The notes: generated by a model from the letters alone, not told the origin. Shown: positions 17,863 through 28,408, counted from the first letter of the stretch. The stretch is 64,000 nt of DNA from Ideonella dechloratans (GCF_021049305.1 NZ_CP088081.1:682001-746000); one strand, 5' to 3'. Translations and numbers: made by a program.

Positions 17863-19053
17863 ATGGACACCTTCGACCGGACCTGGCCTTTCACGATCAA
17901 CGACACCACGCTGCGCGACGGTGAGCAGACCGCTGGCGTGGCCTTCACCGACGAGGAGAAGCTGGCCATCGCCCAGGCGCTGGACGCCGCCGGCGTGCCG
18001 GAGATGGAGATCGGCATCCCCGCCATGGGCGCGCACGAGGTCGAGCTGATCCAGGCCATCGTCGGCCTGCGGTTGAAGGCCCGCACCATGGTCTGGGCCC
18101 GCATGTGCGAGGCCGACCTGCAGGGCGCGCTGCGCTGCGGGGCCGATCTGGTCCACCTGTCGATCCCGGTGTCGGATTTGCAGATCGAACGCAAGCTGGG
18201 CCGCGACCGGGCCTGGGTGCTGTCCAGCGTGATCCGCCATGTGCACCGGGCCACCGATGCCGGCGCGCTGGTCAGCGTCGGTTTTGAGGACGCCTCGCGG
18301 GCCGACGATGGCTTCCTGGCCAAGGTGGCCGCCGCCGCCCAGCACGCCGGCGCGGTGCGGGTGCGTTACGCCGACACCCTGGGCGTCCTCGACCCCTTCG
18401 AGACGGCCCACCGCATCGGCGCGCTGCGCCGCGAGGTGGACATCGCCATTGAGATGCATGCCCACAACGACCTGGGCCTGGCCACCGCCAACACGCTGGC
18501 CGCCTGGCGCGCCGGGGCCACCCATGTCAGCACCACCGTGAACGGGCTGGGCGAGCGCGCCGGCAACGCCGCATTGGAAGAAGTGGTGATGGCGATGCGC
18601 CACCTCTACGGGGTCGAGAGCGGTGTCAACGGTCTCGCGCTGGCCGGCATCTCCGATCTGGTGGCTCGCGCCTCCGGCCGGCCGGTGGCGCAGAACAAGA
18701 GCATCGTCGGCGAAGCCGTCTTCACCCACGAGTCGGGCATCCATGTGGACGGCCTGCTCAAGGACCCGCGCAACTACCAGGGCTTCGACCCGGCCGAGCT
18801 GGGCCGCCACCACACCCTGGTGCTGGGCAAGCACAGCGGCTCGCATGCGGTCATCGCCGCCTACGGCCAGCTGGGCCTGACGCTGGAGGCCACCGAGGTG
18901 CCCGCGCTGCTGGAGTGCATCCGCGCCCATGTGCTGGCCACCAAGCGTCCGCCCGAGAACGTCGATCTGCTGCGCTTTCGCGCCGAAGCTGCGCACGCCG
19001 CCGCCCCCCACCCCCTGCCGCCCCATCACCCCGCCACCCGCTTGGCCGCCTGA
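17863..19053 (+). CDS. nifV: Homocitrate synthase NifV
   Basis: 396 residues from ATG 17863. The frame extends to ATG 17809, but the sigma-54 promoter at 17817-17832 lies inside that extension. The protein has [17 protein letters not shown] (HMGL-like barrel, metal and substrate residues), [26 protein letters not shown] (metal His pair) and [17 protein letters not shown]. The homocitrate-synthase signature [11 protein letters not shown] with [10 protein letters not shown] follows. It condenses acetyl-CoA with 2-oxoglutarate to give homocitrate, the organic ligand of FeMo-co. First gene of an operon running through nifW and fixABCX. The His/Pro/Ala-rich C-terminal 20 residues look unconserved. 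Confidence 0.96.
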   Translation: MDTFDRTWPFTINDTTLRDGEQTAGVAFTDEEKLAIAQALDAAGVPEMEIGIPAMGAHEVELIQAIVGLRLKARTMVWARMCEADLQGALRCGADLVHLSIPVSDLQIERKLGRDRAWVLSSVIRHVHRATDAGALVSVGFEDASRADDGFLAKVAAAAQHAGAVRVRYADTLGVLDPFETAHRIGALRREVDIAIEMHAHNDLGLATANTLAAWRAGATHVSTTVNGLGERAGNAALEEVVMAMRHLYGVESGVNGLALAGISDLVARASGRPVAQNKSIVGEAVFTHESGIHVDGLLKDPRNYQGFDPAELGRHHTLVLGKHSGSHAVIAAYGQLGLTLEATEVPALLECIRAHVLATKRPPENVDLLRFRAEAAHAAAPHPLPPHHPATRLAA

Positions 19054-19071
19054 CGGACTGGAGACCCACCC

Positions 19072-19449
19072 ATGAGCGACTTCATCCAACAACTCAAGGC
19101 CCTGTCCAGTGCCAACGAGTTCCTCGACTTCTTCGGCGTCCCGTATGACGAGCGCGTCGTCAACGTGAACCGCCTGCACATCCTCAAGCGCTTTTACCAG
19201 TACCTGCACAAGGCCGAGGGCCTGGCCGGTCTGGACGAGCTGGCCATGTTCCAGCGCTACCGCGAGCTGCTGGCGCAGGCCTACCAGGACTTCGTGCAGT
19301 CCGACGCCGCCACCGAGAAGGTCTTCAAGGTCTTCCAGGACGCCGGCGGCCAGCAGCATGTGTCCCTCTCGAAGCTGCGCGACAGCCTGGCCGAGCGCCG
19401 GGAAGCCGTGCCCACCGCGACCCCTTCCGCCAACTTGCGCGCCGCCTGA
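19072..19449 (+). CDS. nifW: Nitrogenase-stabilizing/protective protein NifW
   Basis: 125 residues, the usual NifW size. Characteristic text: LSSANEFLDFFGVPYD, VVNVNRLHILKRFYQYL, YRELLAQAYQDFVQSDAATEKVFKVFQ. NifW associates with the MoFe protein and helps protect or mature it, especially under oxygen. It lies 18 bp after nifV and 27 bp before fixA, within one transcription unit. Confidence 0.95.
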   Translation: MSDFIQQLKALSSANEFLDFFGVPYDERVVNVNRLHILKRFYQYLHKAEGLAGLDELAMFQRYRELLAQAYQDFVQSDAATEKVFKVFQDAGGQQHVSLSKLRDSLAERREAVPTATPSANLRAA

Positions 19450-19476
19450 GCCGCGCCACCTCCACCGGAGACTTCC

Positions 19477-20325
19477 ATGCACATCGTCGTCTGCATCAAG
19501 CAGGTGCCGGATTCGGCGCAGATCCGCGTCCACCCGGTGACCAACACCATCATGCGCCAGGGTGTGCCGGCCATCGTGAACCCCTATGACCTGTTCGCGC
19601 TGGAAGAGGCCCTGCGCCTGAAGGACCAGTTCGGCGGCCGCGTGACGATGCTGTGCATGGGCCCGCCGCAGGCCGAGGAGGCGCTGCGCAAGTGCATCAG
19701 CTTCGGTGCCACCGACGCCGTCCTGGTGACCGACCGCGCCTTCGCCGGTGCCGACACGCTGGCCACCTCCTACGCCCTGACCTCGGCGATCAAGAAGATC
19801 CACGAAGAGCAGGCGGTGGACCTGGTCTTCACCGGCAAGCAGACCATTGACGGCGACACCGCCCAGGTCGGCCCCGGCATTGCCAAGCGCCTGGGCTGGA
19901 ACCTGCTGACCTACGTCAGCCGCATCGTCAAGGTGGATCTGGAGAACCGTCGCATCCAGGTGGAGCGCCGGGCCGAGGGCGGCGTGCAGCTGCTCGACAC
20001 CACGCTGCCCAGCCTGATCACCATGCTCGAAGGCACCAACGAGATGCGCTTCGCCACCATGGACGACATGCTGCGCGCCGCGCGCTTCCAGGTGCGCAAG
20101 TGGAACAAGGACGACGCCGGCATCGAGGACGTCACCAAGATCGGCCTGAAGGGCTCGCCCACCGTGGTGAGCAAGGTCTTTGGCCCGACGCCGCGCAGCG
20201 AGAAGGCCGACATGATGACCGTGGCCGACACCAGCCTGAACGACGTCACGCTCAACCTGCTCGACAAGATCTTCACCCAGCACCCGATGCTGGAGCAGGA
20301 GATCGTGGACCACCTCTCCGCCTGA
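19477..20325 (+). CDS. fixA: Electron-transfer flavoprotein beta subunit FixA
   Basis: 282 residues. MHIVVCIKQVPDSAQIR and NPYDLFALEEALRLKD are typical ETF-beta; FTGKQTIDGDTAQVGPGIAKRLGW is the AMP/FAD-binding loop and is the Fix-type sequence. FixABCX is a membrane-associated, flavin-bifurcating complex that oxidises NADH, reduces quinone and delivers low-potential electrons to ferredoxin or flavodoxin for nitrogenase. Complete set fixA-B-C-X present here in order. A 79-bp repeat separates it from fixB. Confidence 0.96.
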   Translation: MHIVVCIKQVPDSAQIRVHPVTNTIMRQGVPAIVNPYDLFALEEALRLKDQFGGRVTMLCMGPPQAEEALRKCISFGATDAVLVTDRAFAGADTLATSYALTSAIKKIHEEQAVDLVFTGKQTIDGDTAQVGPGIAKRLGWNLLTYVSRIVKVDLENRRIQVERRAEGGVQLLDTTLPSLITMLEGTNEMRFATMDDMLRAARFQVRKWNKDDAGIEDVTKIGLKGSPTVVSKVFGPTPRSEKADMMTVADTSLNDVTLNLLDKIFTQHPMLEQEIVDHLSA

Positions 20326-20333
20326 CGGATGGC

Positions 20334-20412
20334 CCACCCCGTACCGCCTTCGGCGGCCCCCTCAAGGGGGCGCCACCAGCGGCCCGGCCAAGCCGGTTCC
20401 GCGGCGGCCGCT
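20334..20412. repeat. 79-bp intergenic repeat, copy 2 (copy 1 at 14892-14970)
   Basis: Differs from copy 1 at two bases only (CTCAAGGGGG for CTCCAGGGGG, GCGGCGGCC for GCGGTGGCC), both outside the short hairpin. It lies between fixA and fixB, a position usually very short in fix operons, so it was inserted or amplified there. Possible role in differential stability of the fixA and fixB messages. Confidence 0.8.
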
Positions 20413-20449
20413 TGATTCGTCCCACTGCATTGCCCGCCCTGGAGGACAC

Positions 20450-21547
20450 ATGACCACGCCCACTCCCCCCCTGAAGCCGGCCGGCCGCGGCCGCAACCTG
20501 GAACTGCCCGAACACCTCAAGAGCTACAAGGGCGTCTGGGTCTTCATCGAACATGACCGAGGCCAGGTTCACTCCGTGAGCTGGGAGCTGATGGGCGAGG
20601 CCCGCAAGCTGGCCGACAAGCTGGGCGTGCAGGTGGCCGGCGTGGTCATGGGCGGCCCGGACGAGAAGCTCGACGACTTCGCCAAGGAAGCCTACGCCTA
20701 CGGCGCCGACAGCTGCTACGTGATGCGCGACCCGGTGCTCAAGGGCTACCGCAACGAGCCCTTCACCAAGGGCATGACCGACCTGGTCAACCAGTACCAG
20801 CCCGAGATCCTGCTGCTGGGCGCCACCACCATGGGCCGCGACCTGGCCGGCTCGGTGGCGACCACACTGGGCACCGGCCTGACGGCTGACTGCACCGAGC
20901 TGAACATCGACGGCACCACCCGCGCGCTGGCGGCCACGCGGCCGACCTTCGGCGGCAGCCTGCTGTGCACCATCATGACCCTGGCCTATCGGCCACAGAT
21001 GGCCACCATGCGCCCGCGCACCGCGCCCATGCCGCGCCGCGATGACAGCCGCACCGGCAGCATCACCGAGGCCACGCTGGGCATGGTGGAGACCGACATC
21101 GTCACCAAGCTGCTGGACTTCATTCCCGACGCCAACCGCAACACGGTCAACCTGGCCTATGCCGACGTGATCGTCTCGGGAGGCAAGGGCCTGAAGAACC
21201 CGGACAACTTCAAGCTGGTATGGGACCTGGCCCGCGTGCTGGGCGCCGAGGTGGGCGCCACCCGCCCGGTGGTGCAGGCCGGCTGGGTGGAGGCCGAGCG
21301 CCAGGTCGGCCAGACCGGCAAGACGGTGCGGCCCAAGCTCTACATCGCCGCGGGCATCTCCGGCGCCATCCAGCACCGGGTGGGCATGGAGAGCTCGGAT
21401 GTGATTGTGGCCATCAACACCGACGCCAACGCGCCCATCTTCGATTTCGCCCATTTCGGCATCGTCGGCAACGCCCTGCAGGTGCTGCCGGCCCTCACCA
21501 AGGCCTTCGAGGCCCGCCTGGCCAAGCAGATCCGCAAGGTGGCTTGA
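20450..21547 (+). CDS. fixB: Electron-transfer flavoprotein alpha subunit FixB
   Basis: 365 residues. N-terminal [29 protein letters not shown] and [28 protein letters not shown] are Fix-type ETF-alpha. The C-terminal FAD domain has [54 protein letters not shown] and [23 protein letters not shown]. It pairs with FixA and binds FAD in the bifurcating complex. An N-terminal 15-residue Pro-rich tail precedes the domain. The GGAGG ribosome site lies close to the ATG at 20450. Confidence 0.96.
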   Translation: MTTPTPPLKPAGRGRNLELPEHLKSYKGVWVFIEHDRGQVHSVSWELMGEARKLADKLGVQVAGVVMGGPDEKLDDFAKEAYAYGADSCYVMRDPVLKGYRNEPFTKGMTDLVNQYQPEILLLGATTMGRDLAGSVATTLGTGLTADCTELNIDGTTRALAATRPTFGGSLLCTIMTLAYRPQMATMRPRTAPMPRRDDSRTGSITEATLGMVETDIVTKLLDFIPDANRNTVNLAYADVIVSGGKGLKNPDNFKLVWDLARVLGAEVGATRPVVQAGWVEAERQVGQTGKTVRPKLYIAAGISGAIQHRVGMESSDVIVAINTDANAPIFDFAHFGIVGNALQVLPALTKAFEARLAKQIRKVA

Positions 21548-21571
21548 ACCTCATCCCTCAGGAGAACAGCG

Positions 21572-22885
21572 ATGTCCGCTACCAAAGAGAAGTTTGACGC
21601 CATCGTCGTCGGCGCCGGGGCCTCGGGCAATGCCGCCGCCTACACCATGGCCAAGGCCGGCCTGAAGGTGCTGCAGATCGAGCGCGGCGAGTACCCGGGC
21701 TCGAAGAACGTGCAGGGCGCGATCCTCTACAGCGATGCGCTGGAGAAGATCATCCCCGACTTCCGCGAGGACGCGCCGCTGGAGCGCCACATCATCGAGC
21801 AGCGCATCTGGGTGATGGATGACGACAGCTTCATCGGCACCCACTACCGCAGCGACGACTACAACAAGCCGCCCTACAACCGCTACACCATCATCCGCGC
21901 CCAGTTCGACAAGTGGTTCTCGAGCAAGGTGCGCGAGGCCGGTGCGCTGCTGGTCTGCGAAACCACGGTGGACGAGCTGCTGCTGGACAAGGACCGCGTG
22001 ATCGGCGTGCGCTGCGACCGCCTGGGCGGCGAGGTCTATGCCGACGTGGTGGTGCTGGCCGATGGCGTCAACAGCACCTTGGCGCGCAAGGCGGGCTTCC
22101 ACCCCGAGTTGCAGGCCAAGAACGTGGCCCTGGCCGTCAAGGAAATCCTCTTCCTGCCCGAGGAAGTCATCCAGCAGCGCTTCAACATCAAGGACGAAGA
22201 GGGCGTGGTGATCGAGCTGATGGGCAAGGTCACCGAGGGCATGGTCGGCACCGGCTTCCTCTACACCAACAAGGACTCGTTGACCATTGGCATCGGCTGC
22301 CTGCTGTCGGACTTCAAGGCCAACCCGAACCGCACCAGCCCCTACGCCCTGCTGGAAAAGCTCAAGGCCCACCCCAGCATCGCCCCGCTGATCGAAGGCG
22401 GCGAGATGAAGGAATACGCCGCCCACCTGATCCCCGAGGGCGGCTACAACGCGGTGCCCAAGATCTACGGCAACGGCTGGATCATCGTGGGTGACTCGGG
22501 CGGCTTCGTCAACGCGGTGCACCGCGAGGGCTCCAACCTGGCCATGACCAGCGGCCGTCTGGCCGGCGAGACCATCGTGGCGCTCAAGCAGGGCAACAAG
22601 GCGCCCACCGAGGCCAACCTCAAGCTCTACAAGACCAAGATGGACGAGTCCTTCGTGATGAAGGACCTGAAGAAGTACAAGGCGATGCCGGATGTGCTGC
22701 ACACCACGCCGCAGTTCTTCACCACCTACCCCGAGCTGATCAACCGCGCGGCCAAGACGATGTTCACCGTCGATGGCGTGGACAAGAAGACCAAGGAGCG
22801 CGAGATCCTCGGCAGCTTCAAGGGTGCCCGCCGCCTCACCGGCCTGGTGAGCGACGCCTTCAAGTTCTGGCGCGCCTTCCGCTGA
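21572..22885 (+). CDS. fixC: FixC, ETF:quinone oxidoreductase-like flavoprotein
   Basis: 437 residues. The N-terminal dinucleotide fold is [62 protein letters not shown] and [33 protein letters not shown] are the FAD-binding and ETF-QO-like segments. It is the flavoprotein of the Fix complex that passes the high-potential branch of electrons to quinone, with FixX. Between fixB (24 bp) and fixX (132-bp gap holding two perfect hairpins). Confidence 0.96.
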   Translation: MSATKEKFDAIVVGAGASGNAAAYTMAKAGLKVLQIERGEYPGSKNVQGAILYSDALEKIIPDFREDAPLERHIIEQRIWVMDDDSFIGTHYRSDDYNKPPYNRYTIIRAQFDKWFSSKVREAGALLVCETTVDELLLDKDRVIGVRCDRLGGEVYADVVVLADGVNSTLARKAGFHPELQAKNVALAVKEILFLPEEVIQQRFNIKDEEGVVIELMGKVTEGMVGTGFLYTNKDSLTIGIGCLLSDFKANPNRTSPYALLEKLKAHPSIAPLIEGGEMKEYAAHLIPEGGYNAVPKIYGNGWIIVGDSGGFVNAVHREGSNLAMTSGRLAGETIVALKQGNKAPTEANLKLYKTKMDESFVMKDLKKYKAMPDVLHTTPQFFTTYPELINRAAKTMFTVDGVDKKTKEREILGSFKGARRLTGLVSDAFKFWRAFR

Positions 22886-22899
22886 ACCTGTGGACCCCC

Positions 22900-22974
22900 G
22901 GTCTGCGGGTACCCCGCAGACCACCCCCCGAGGGGGTCTCCAAAGTGCTTGGGGCGGCCCGGCGCACTTTGGAG
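22900..22974 (+). repeat. Two perfect hairpins in the fixC-fixX gap
   Basis: Hairpin 1: GGTCTGCGGG (22900-22909) pairs with CCCGCAGACC (22913-22922), 3-nt loop. Hairpin 2: CTCCAAAGTGC (22938-22948) pairs with GCACTTTGGAG (22964-22974). The sequence GCTTGGGGCGGCCCGGCGC between and inside its arms is identical to the core of the 54-bp repeats at 28225 and 28316, although the outer stems differ in sequence. No T-run follows, so these are not ordinary intrinsic terminators; they may attenuate or protect the fix mRNA. Confidence 0.75.
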
Positions 22975-23017
22975 GCCTCGCCTTACCTGTCACTGCCGTC
23001 AACGACCGGAGAGCGCC

Positions 23018-23317
23018 ATGAGCACTGCTGCTGTCAACGTCGAGAACAAGCTGTTCCAGAACCGCTACAAGGTCGACCACGGTCGGCCGCACATCCAGAT
23101 CAAGGCCCCCGAGGTCTGCGCCAACGACTGCCAGTCCCAGGCCTGCACCTACGTCTGCCCGGCCTCCTGCTACAAGACCGAGGGCAACCGCACGGTGACG
23201 CTGATCACCGACGGCTGCCTGGAATGCGGCAGCTGCCGCGTCATCTGCACCGAGCACAGCAACGTCGCCTGGGAGTACCCGCGCGGCGGCCACGGCATCC
23301 TCTTCAAGTTCGGTTGA
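23018..23317 (+). CDS. fixX: FixX ferredoxin-like protein
   Basis: 99 residues from ATG 23018; the open frame upstream runs through the hairpin region and is not coding. Cluster ligands are in CANDCQSQACTYVCPASCYK and CLECGSCRVICTEH. The ending NVAWEYPRGGHGILFKFG is diagnostic of FixX. It is the Fe-S subunit of the FixABCX complex, docking on FixC for quinone reduction. Seven bases separate it from the following ferritin-like gene. Confidence 0.96.
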   Translation: MSTAAVNVENKLFQNRYKVDHGRPHIQIKAPEVCANDCQSQACTYVCPASCYKTEGNRTVTLITDGCLECGSCRVICTEHSNVAWEYPRGGHGILFKFG

Positions 23318-23324
23318 TCCATCC

Positions 23325-23780
23325 ATGCAGGACGTTGAAATCTTCCTCGCGCACGCCATCACCCTGGAGCGCGAGGCGGCCCGCCGCTACGAAGAGCTGG
23401 CGGCGGCCATGGGCACCGAGGGCAATGCCGAGTTGCGCCGCTTCTTCACCGAGATGGCCGGCTACTCGCGCAAGCACCTGGCCGAGGCCGTGGCCCGCGG
23501 CGGCTTCCGCGAGGTGCCCGAGCTGGCGCCGGGCGATTTCCAGTGGCCCGACGGCGTCTCGCCCGAGGTGGCCGACTGGGTGGGCGTCGACGCCTCGCTC
23601 GATGCCCGCGGCGCCCTGAAGCTGGCCCTGGACAGCGAATGCCGCTGCCATGCCTGGTACGCCGCCGTGGCCGCCACCACGCCCGATGCCGAGCTCAAGG
23701 CCCTGGCCCAGGAGTTCGCCGCCGAGGAGGGCGAGCACATGGCCGCCCTCGAAAAGCGCCTGCACGCGCTGCCGGCCTGA
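23325..23780 (+). CDS. Ferritin-like (rubrerythrin-type) di-iron protein
   Basis: 151 residues with the repeated helix pattern of a ferritin-like four-helix bundle. The first half carries ITLEREAARRYEELAAAM; the later half carries DSECRCHAWYAAVAATT and FAAEEGEHMAALEKRL, supplying E..H-type metal ligands. Such proteins occur beside fix/nif genes and may scavenge peroxide or hold iron, both useful for oxygen-labile nitrogenase. Start 7 bp after fixX, so co-transcribed. There is no rubredoxin domain, so it is not a full rubrerythrin. Function in detail unknown. Confidence 0.82.
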   Translation: MQDVEIFLAHAITLEREAARRYEELAAAMGTEGNAELRRFFTEMAGYSRKHLAEAVARGGFREVPELAPGDFQWPDGVSPEVADWVGVDASLDARGALKLALDSECRCHAWYAAVAATTPDAELKALAQEFAAEEGEHMAALEKRLHALPA

Positions 23781-23851
23781 ACACCCCCGACACGCGCCGT
23801 CCGCTGGCAGCTCAGCTGCCGGGCGGCCGCACGACTGGAAAGGAATTCACC

Positions 23852-24175
23852 ATGCCCCGTCCCACCCGCCATGTCTTCGTGTGCAGCCAGCAGCGTCCGC
23901 CGGGCCACCCACGCGGCAGTTGTGCCGCCAATGGGGCATCGCCCCTGCTGCAGGCCTTCTGGGGCGAACTGCAGAAGCGCCAGGCCTATGAGCAGGTGGC
24001 CATCACCTACTCCGGCTGCCTGGGGCCCTGCGACGGCGGCCCCAATGTGCTGGTCTATCCCGAAGCCGTGCTGTACCAGGGCGTGACACCCGCCGACGTG
24101 GGCGAGATCTTCGACAGCCACCTGGAAAAGGGCGAGCCGGTCCAACGTCTGCTGGCCTCTGCGGCCGCCTGGTGA
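23852..24175 (+). CDS. Thioredoxin-like [2Fe-2S] ferredoxin
   Basis: 107 residues from ATG 23852 with a GGAAAGGA ribosome site. RHVFVCSQQRPPGHPRGSC supplies two Cys ligands and ITYSGCLGPCDGGPNVLVYPEAVLYQGV two more. This is the thioredoxin-fold ferredoxin family (Aquifex Fd4, Azotobacter and Clostridium 2Fe-2S type) found in many nif regions. It probably carries electrons to nitrogenase or cofactor assembly. Last gene of the nifV operon; the FNR-like palindrome and nifA follow. Confidence 0.9.
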   Translation: MPRPTRHVFVCSQQRPPGHPRGSCAANGASPLLQAFWGELQKRQAYEQVAITYSGCLGPCDGGPNVLVYPEAVLYQGVTPADVGEIFDSHLEKGEPVQRLLASAAAW

Positions 24176-24196
24176 GGTCCGCCTACATGCGGCCGT

Positions 24197-24210
24197 TTGA
24201 CCTGGGTCAA
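24197..24210. promoter_or_regulatory. FNR/Anr-like palindrome upstream of nifA
   Basis: TTGACCTGGGTCAA is a perfect inverted repeat TTGAC-N4-GTCAA, close to the FNR/Anr consensus TTGAT-N4-ATCAA (one change per half). It is 47 bp upstream of the candidate sigma-54 -24 element and 179 bp before the nifA start. It suggests oxygen-responsive expression of nifA by an FNR-type regulator, not proved. Confidence 0.5.
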
Positions 24211-24255
24211 CCTTCTGGGCGGGGCATGGTTTCGCTGGGTGCTGATCCCAGGATT

Positions 24256-24271
24256 CGGCAGGAATCTTGCA
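24256..24271 (+). promoter_or_regulatory. Candidate sigma-54 promoter of nifA
   Basis: CGGCAGGAATCTTGCA keeps the exact GG-N10-GC spacing (24257-24258, 24269-24270) and a perfect TTGCA -12 block, but the -24 block is CGGCAG where TGGCAC is ideal. No TGT-N10-ACA site is seen upstream. It is 118 bp before the GTG start. If real, nifA would be activated by NtrC or itself. Confidence 0.4.
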
Positions 24272-24388
24272 GCTGATGTCTCAAGTCAAGCCCGGGTGGC
24301 GCGCCATGCGCCGACACGATGCATGGACTGGACGCCTTTGCGGTGGCATGCACCGCGAAGGCCCGCTGGGGATAGCTGGAGGTGCACC

Positions 24389-26164
<1,776 letters not shown>

Positions 26165-26186
26165 CGGCGTTGTGGCTTGATCCAAC

Positions 26187-26217
26187 ACAAGGCGGCCCCG
26201 GGCCGCCTTGTGCTTTT
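26187..26217 (+). terminator. Intrinsic terminator after nifA
   Basis: A perfect 11-bp GC-rich stem (26187-26197 with 26201-26211, loop CCG) followed by GCTTTT, 22 bp past the nifA stop. It separates nifA from the nifB control region. Confidence 0.8.
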
Positions 26218-26242
26218 CGGTAGGGCGCGACCTTGTCGCTTT

Positions 26243-26258
26243 TGTCGCGACCGACACA
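26243..26258. promoter_or_regulatory. NifA upstream activator sequence of nifB
   Basis: TGTCGCGACCGACACA is a perfect TGT-N10-ACA, centre about 65 bp upstream of the nifB -24 element. Same TGTCG half-site as the nifV enhancer. Confidence 0.85.
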
Positions 26259-26283
26259 GCCCGGCGGGCATGCGACAAAACCG

Positions 26284-26296
26284 CAAGTGATTGATT
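26284..26296 (-). promoter_or_regulatory. IHF site of the nifB promoter
   Basis: The minus strand reads AATCAATCACTTG, a perfect WATCAANNNNTTR, between the NifA site and the promoter. An A-rich tract (TTAAAAAGAAAAAA) follows, unusual in this GC-rich DNA and likely to bend it further. Confidence 0.75.
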
Positions 26297-26313
26297 AAAA
26301 AGAAAAAAGCACC

Positions 26314-26329
26314 TGGCACAGCTCTCGCA
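26314..26329 (+). promoter_or_regulatory. Sigma-54 promoter of the nifB operon
   Basis: TGGCACAGCTCTCGCA has a perfect TGGCAC -24 block and GC at the exact 10-bp spacing (GG 26315-26316, GC 26327-26328); the -12 block is TCGCA, one base from TTGCA. It lies 36 bp before the nifB start and probably drives everything to 38558. Confidence 0.82.
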
Positions 26330-26364
26330 ATGGTGGGTTCACCTGCCACCACACGAGGTGCCCC

Positions 26365-27945
26365 ATGTCCGCCAACACCACGTTCGTATCGATCGGCGAT
26401 CTGAAGAAAGGTCGCCAAGCCGTCAGCGAAGTCGTCGAGACCGGAGGGGGCTGCGGCACCACCGGTGGCTCCGGAAAGTCGAGCTGTGGCTCATCGGGTG
26501 GGCCCGACGACATGCCCGCCGAGATCTGGGACAAGGTCAAGAACCACCCCTGCTACTCGGAAGAGGCCCACCACCACTACGCCCGCATGCACGTGGCCGT
26601 GGCCCCGGCCTGCAACATCCAGTGCAACTACTGCAATCGCAAGTACGACTGCAGCAACGAATCGCGCCCCGGCGTGGTCAGCCAGAAGCTCACGCCCGAG
26701 CAGGCCGTCAAAAAGGTGCTGGCCGTGGCCAGCGAGATTCCGCAGATGACGGTGCTGGGCATCGCCGGCCCCGGCGATTCGCTGGCCAACCCGAAGAAGA
26801 CCTTCGACACCATGCGCATGCTCCACGAGCAGGCGCCCGACATCAAGCTGTGCCTGTCCACCAACGGCCTGGCGCTGCCGGACCAGGTCGACGAGATCTG
26901 CAAGTACAACATCGACCACGTCACGATCACCATCAACATGGTCGATCCGGAAGTGGGCGCCAAGATCTACCCCTGGATCTTCTGGGACCACCGGCGCGTC
27001 ACCGGCGTCGAGGCCGCCCGCATCCTGCACGAGCGCCAGATGCTCGGCCTGGAGATGCTGACCGCCCGCGGCGTGCTCACCAAGATCAACTCGGTGCTGA
27101 TCCCCGGCATCAACGACGAGCACCTGATCGAGGTGAACCGCGAGGTCAAGAAGCGCGGTGCCTTCCTGCACAACATCATGCCGCTGATCTCGGAAGCCGA
27201 GCACGGCACCGTGTTCGGCCTGACCGGCCAGCGCGGCCCGACCGCCCAGGAGCTCAAGGCCGTGCAGGACGCCTGCATGGGCGGCGCCAACCTGATGCGC
27301 CACTGCCGCCAATGCCGCGCCGACGCGGTGGGCCTGCTGGGCGAGGACCGCTCCGAGGAATTCACCCTCGACAAGATCGAGGAGATGGAAGTCGTCTACG
27401 ACCTGGACAAGCGCAAGGCCTACCAGGACCAGGTCGAGGCCGAGCGCCAGGCCCAGGTGGCGGCCAAGGCCGACGCGCTGGCCGCCGCGGCCAACGACGA
27501 TGGCGTGGACCCGGACATGAAGGTGCTGGTCGCCGTGGCCACCGAAGGCCATGGCAAGGTCAACCAGCACTTCGGCCACGCCACCGAATTCCAGATCTTC
27601 GAGGTCAGCCAGGCCCAGGCCCTGTTCGTCGGCCACCGCCGGGTGGACCTGTACTGCCAGGGCGGCTACGGCGAGGACGAGCAACTGCCCTCCATCGTCA
27701 AGGCCATCAACGACTGCCATGCGGTGCTGGTGGCCAAGATCGGCGCCTGCCCGCGTGACGAGCTGGCCGCCGCCGGCATCGAGCCGGTGGACGCCTACGC
27801 CCACGAGTTCATCGAGAAGGCCGCGCTGTCCTGGTTCAGCGGCTACCGCCAGCGCATCGCCAGCGGCGAACTCGTCCACCAACCGCGCGGTGACGCGCAG
27901 ATCCGGCAGGGTGCCTTCACCGGCACCGCCGAAGCAGCCGCCTGA
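26365..27945 (+). CDS. nifB: FeMo-cofactor core synthase NifB
   Basis: 526 residues. Radical-SAM cysteines C83-x3-C87-x2-C90 (CNIQCNYC) bind the SAM cluster; further conserved cysteines ([14 protein letters not shown]) ligate the K-clusters. The SPASM-free core runs to about residue 340. A charged linker (360-390) leads to a NifX/NafY-like dinitrogenase-cofactor domain ([27 protein letters not shown] ... [17 protein letters not shown]), so this is the full-length, two-domain NifB. It fuses two 4Fe-4S clusters with carbide insertion to give NifB-co. Ser/Gly/Cys-rich N-terminal segment (20-45) is usual in proteobacterial NifB. First gene of the long operon. Confidence 0.97.
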   Translation: MSANTTFVSIGDLKKGRQAVSEVVETGGGCGTTGGSGKSSCGSSGGPDDMPAEIWDKVKNHPCYSEEAHHHYARMHVAVAPACNIQCNYCNRKYDCSNESRPGVVSQKLTPEQAVKKVLAVASEIPQMTVLGIAGPGDSLANPKKTFDTMRMLHEQAPDIKLCLSTNGLALPDQVDEICKYNIDHVTITINMVDPEVGAKIYPWIFWDHRRVTGVEAARILHERQMLGLEMLTARGVLTKINSVLIPGINDEHLIEVNREVKKRGAFLHNIMPLISEAEHGTVFGLTGQRGPTAQELKAVQDACMGGANLMRHCRQCRADAVGLLGEDRSEEFTLDKIEEMEVVYDLDKRKAYQDQVEAERQAQVAAKADALAAAANDDGVDPDMKVLVAVATEGHGKVNQHFGHATEFQIFEVSQAQALFVGHRRVDLYCQGGYGEDEQLPSIVKAINDCHAVLVAKIGACPRDELAAAGIEPVDAYAHEFIEKAALSWFSGYRQRIASGELVHQPRGDAQIRQGAFTGTAEAAA

Positions 27946-27998
27946 GCCTTGACGCCAGCGACGGCCCTTTCCCCAGCCCCCAGCCAAGGAGTCCCATC

Positions 27999-28193
27999 AT
28001 GGCCCTGAAGATCATCGCCTCCATGTGCACCGGCTGCTCCGCCTGCGAGCCCGAGTGCCCCAACGTCGCCATCCGTGAGAAGGGCGGCACCTTCATCATC
28101 GACCCGGCCAAGTGCACCGAATGCGAAGGCCAGTTCGACGCGCCCCAGTGCGTGTCGGTCTGCCCGGTGGACGGCTGCATCAAGCCGGCCTGA
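27999..28193 (+). CDS. fdxN: 2[4Fe-4S] ferredoxin FdxN
   Basis: 64 residues. Cluster motifs [12 protein letters not shown] and [18 protein letters not shown] show the 8-residue insertion typical of the nifB-linked, bacterial-type 2[4Fe-4S] ferredoxins (FdxN/FrxA). It supplies electrons, probably to NifB or to nitrogenase. Strong AAGGAG ribosome site. It follows nifB by 53 bp and is followed by a 215-bp gap full of repeats. Confidence 0.95.
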   Translation: MALKIIASMCTGCSACEPECPNVAIREKGGTFIIDPAKCTECEGQFDAPQCVSVCPVDGCIKPA

Positions 28194-28204
28194 ATGGTGC
28201 ACCC

Positions 28205-28226
28205 GGCATCGCGCTTGCGCGATGCC
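28205..28226 (+). other. Perfect hairpin just after fdxN
   Basis: GGCATCGCGC and GCGCGATGCC form a 10-bp perfect stem with a TT loop, 12 bp after the fdxN stop. No T-run follows, so it is more likely a 3'-end stabiliser or processing site within the operon message than a full terminator. Confidence 0.55.
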
Positions 28227-28278
28227 ACCCGCCGGGCGGGTGCGTGGGCCGCTTGGGGCGGCCCGGCGCTGGCCCACG
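28225..28278. repeat. 54-bp repeat, copy A
   Basis: Identical to copy B at 28316-28369, same strand, 37 bp between copies. Each copy holds an internal CCCGCCGGGCGGG palindrome and a hairpin CGTGGGCC ... GGCCCACG around the core GCTTGGGGCGGCCCGGCGC, which also occurs in the fixC-fixX gap with a different stem. No coding frame. Confidence 0.85.
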
Positions 28279-28315
28279 GGAGATGGGGCACCCGGCCCCG
28301 GGCTGAACCCCGGGA

Positions 28316-28369
28316 CCACCCGCCGGGCGGGTGCGTGGGCCGCTTGGGGCGGCCCGGCGCTGGCCCACG
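28316..28369. repeat. 54-bp repeat, copy B
   Basis: Exact direct repeat of 28225-28278. The pair plus the hairpin at 28205 fill the 215-bp gap between fdxN and the hesB-like gene. They may be recent duplications of a REP-like element. Confidence 0.85.
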
Positions 28370-28408
28370 CCGTCCGCTTTCGACTGTCTTTTGAATGACG
28401 AGCTGAAC

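Noticed and set aside
24197..24388. Longer nifA start at ATG 24197 or 24323
   Set aside because: The extra residues look unlike NifA, cover the candidate promoter, and lack a ribosome site; the GTG at 24389 has GGAGG at good distance.
28205..28226. Rho-independent terminator after fdxN
   Set aside because: The stem is perfect but no T-run follows, and the genes downstream fit the same operon.
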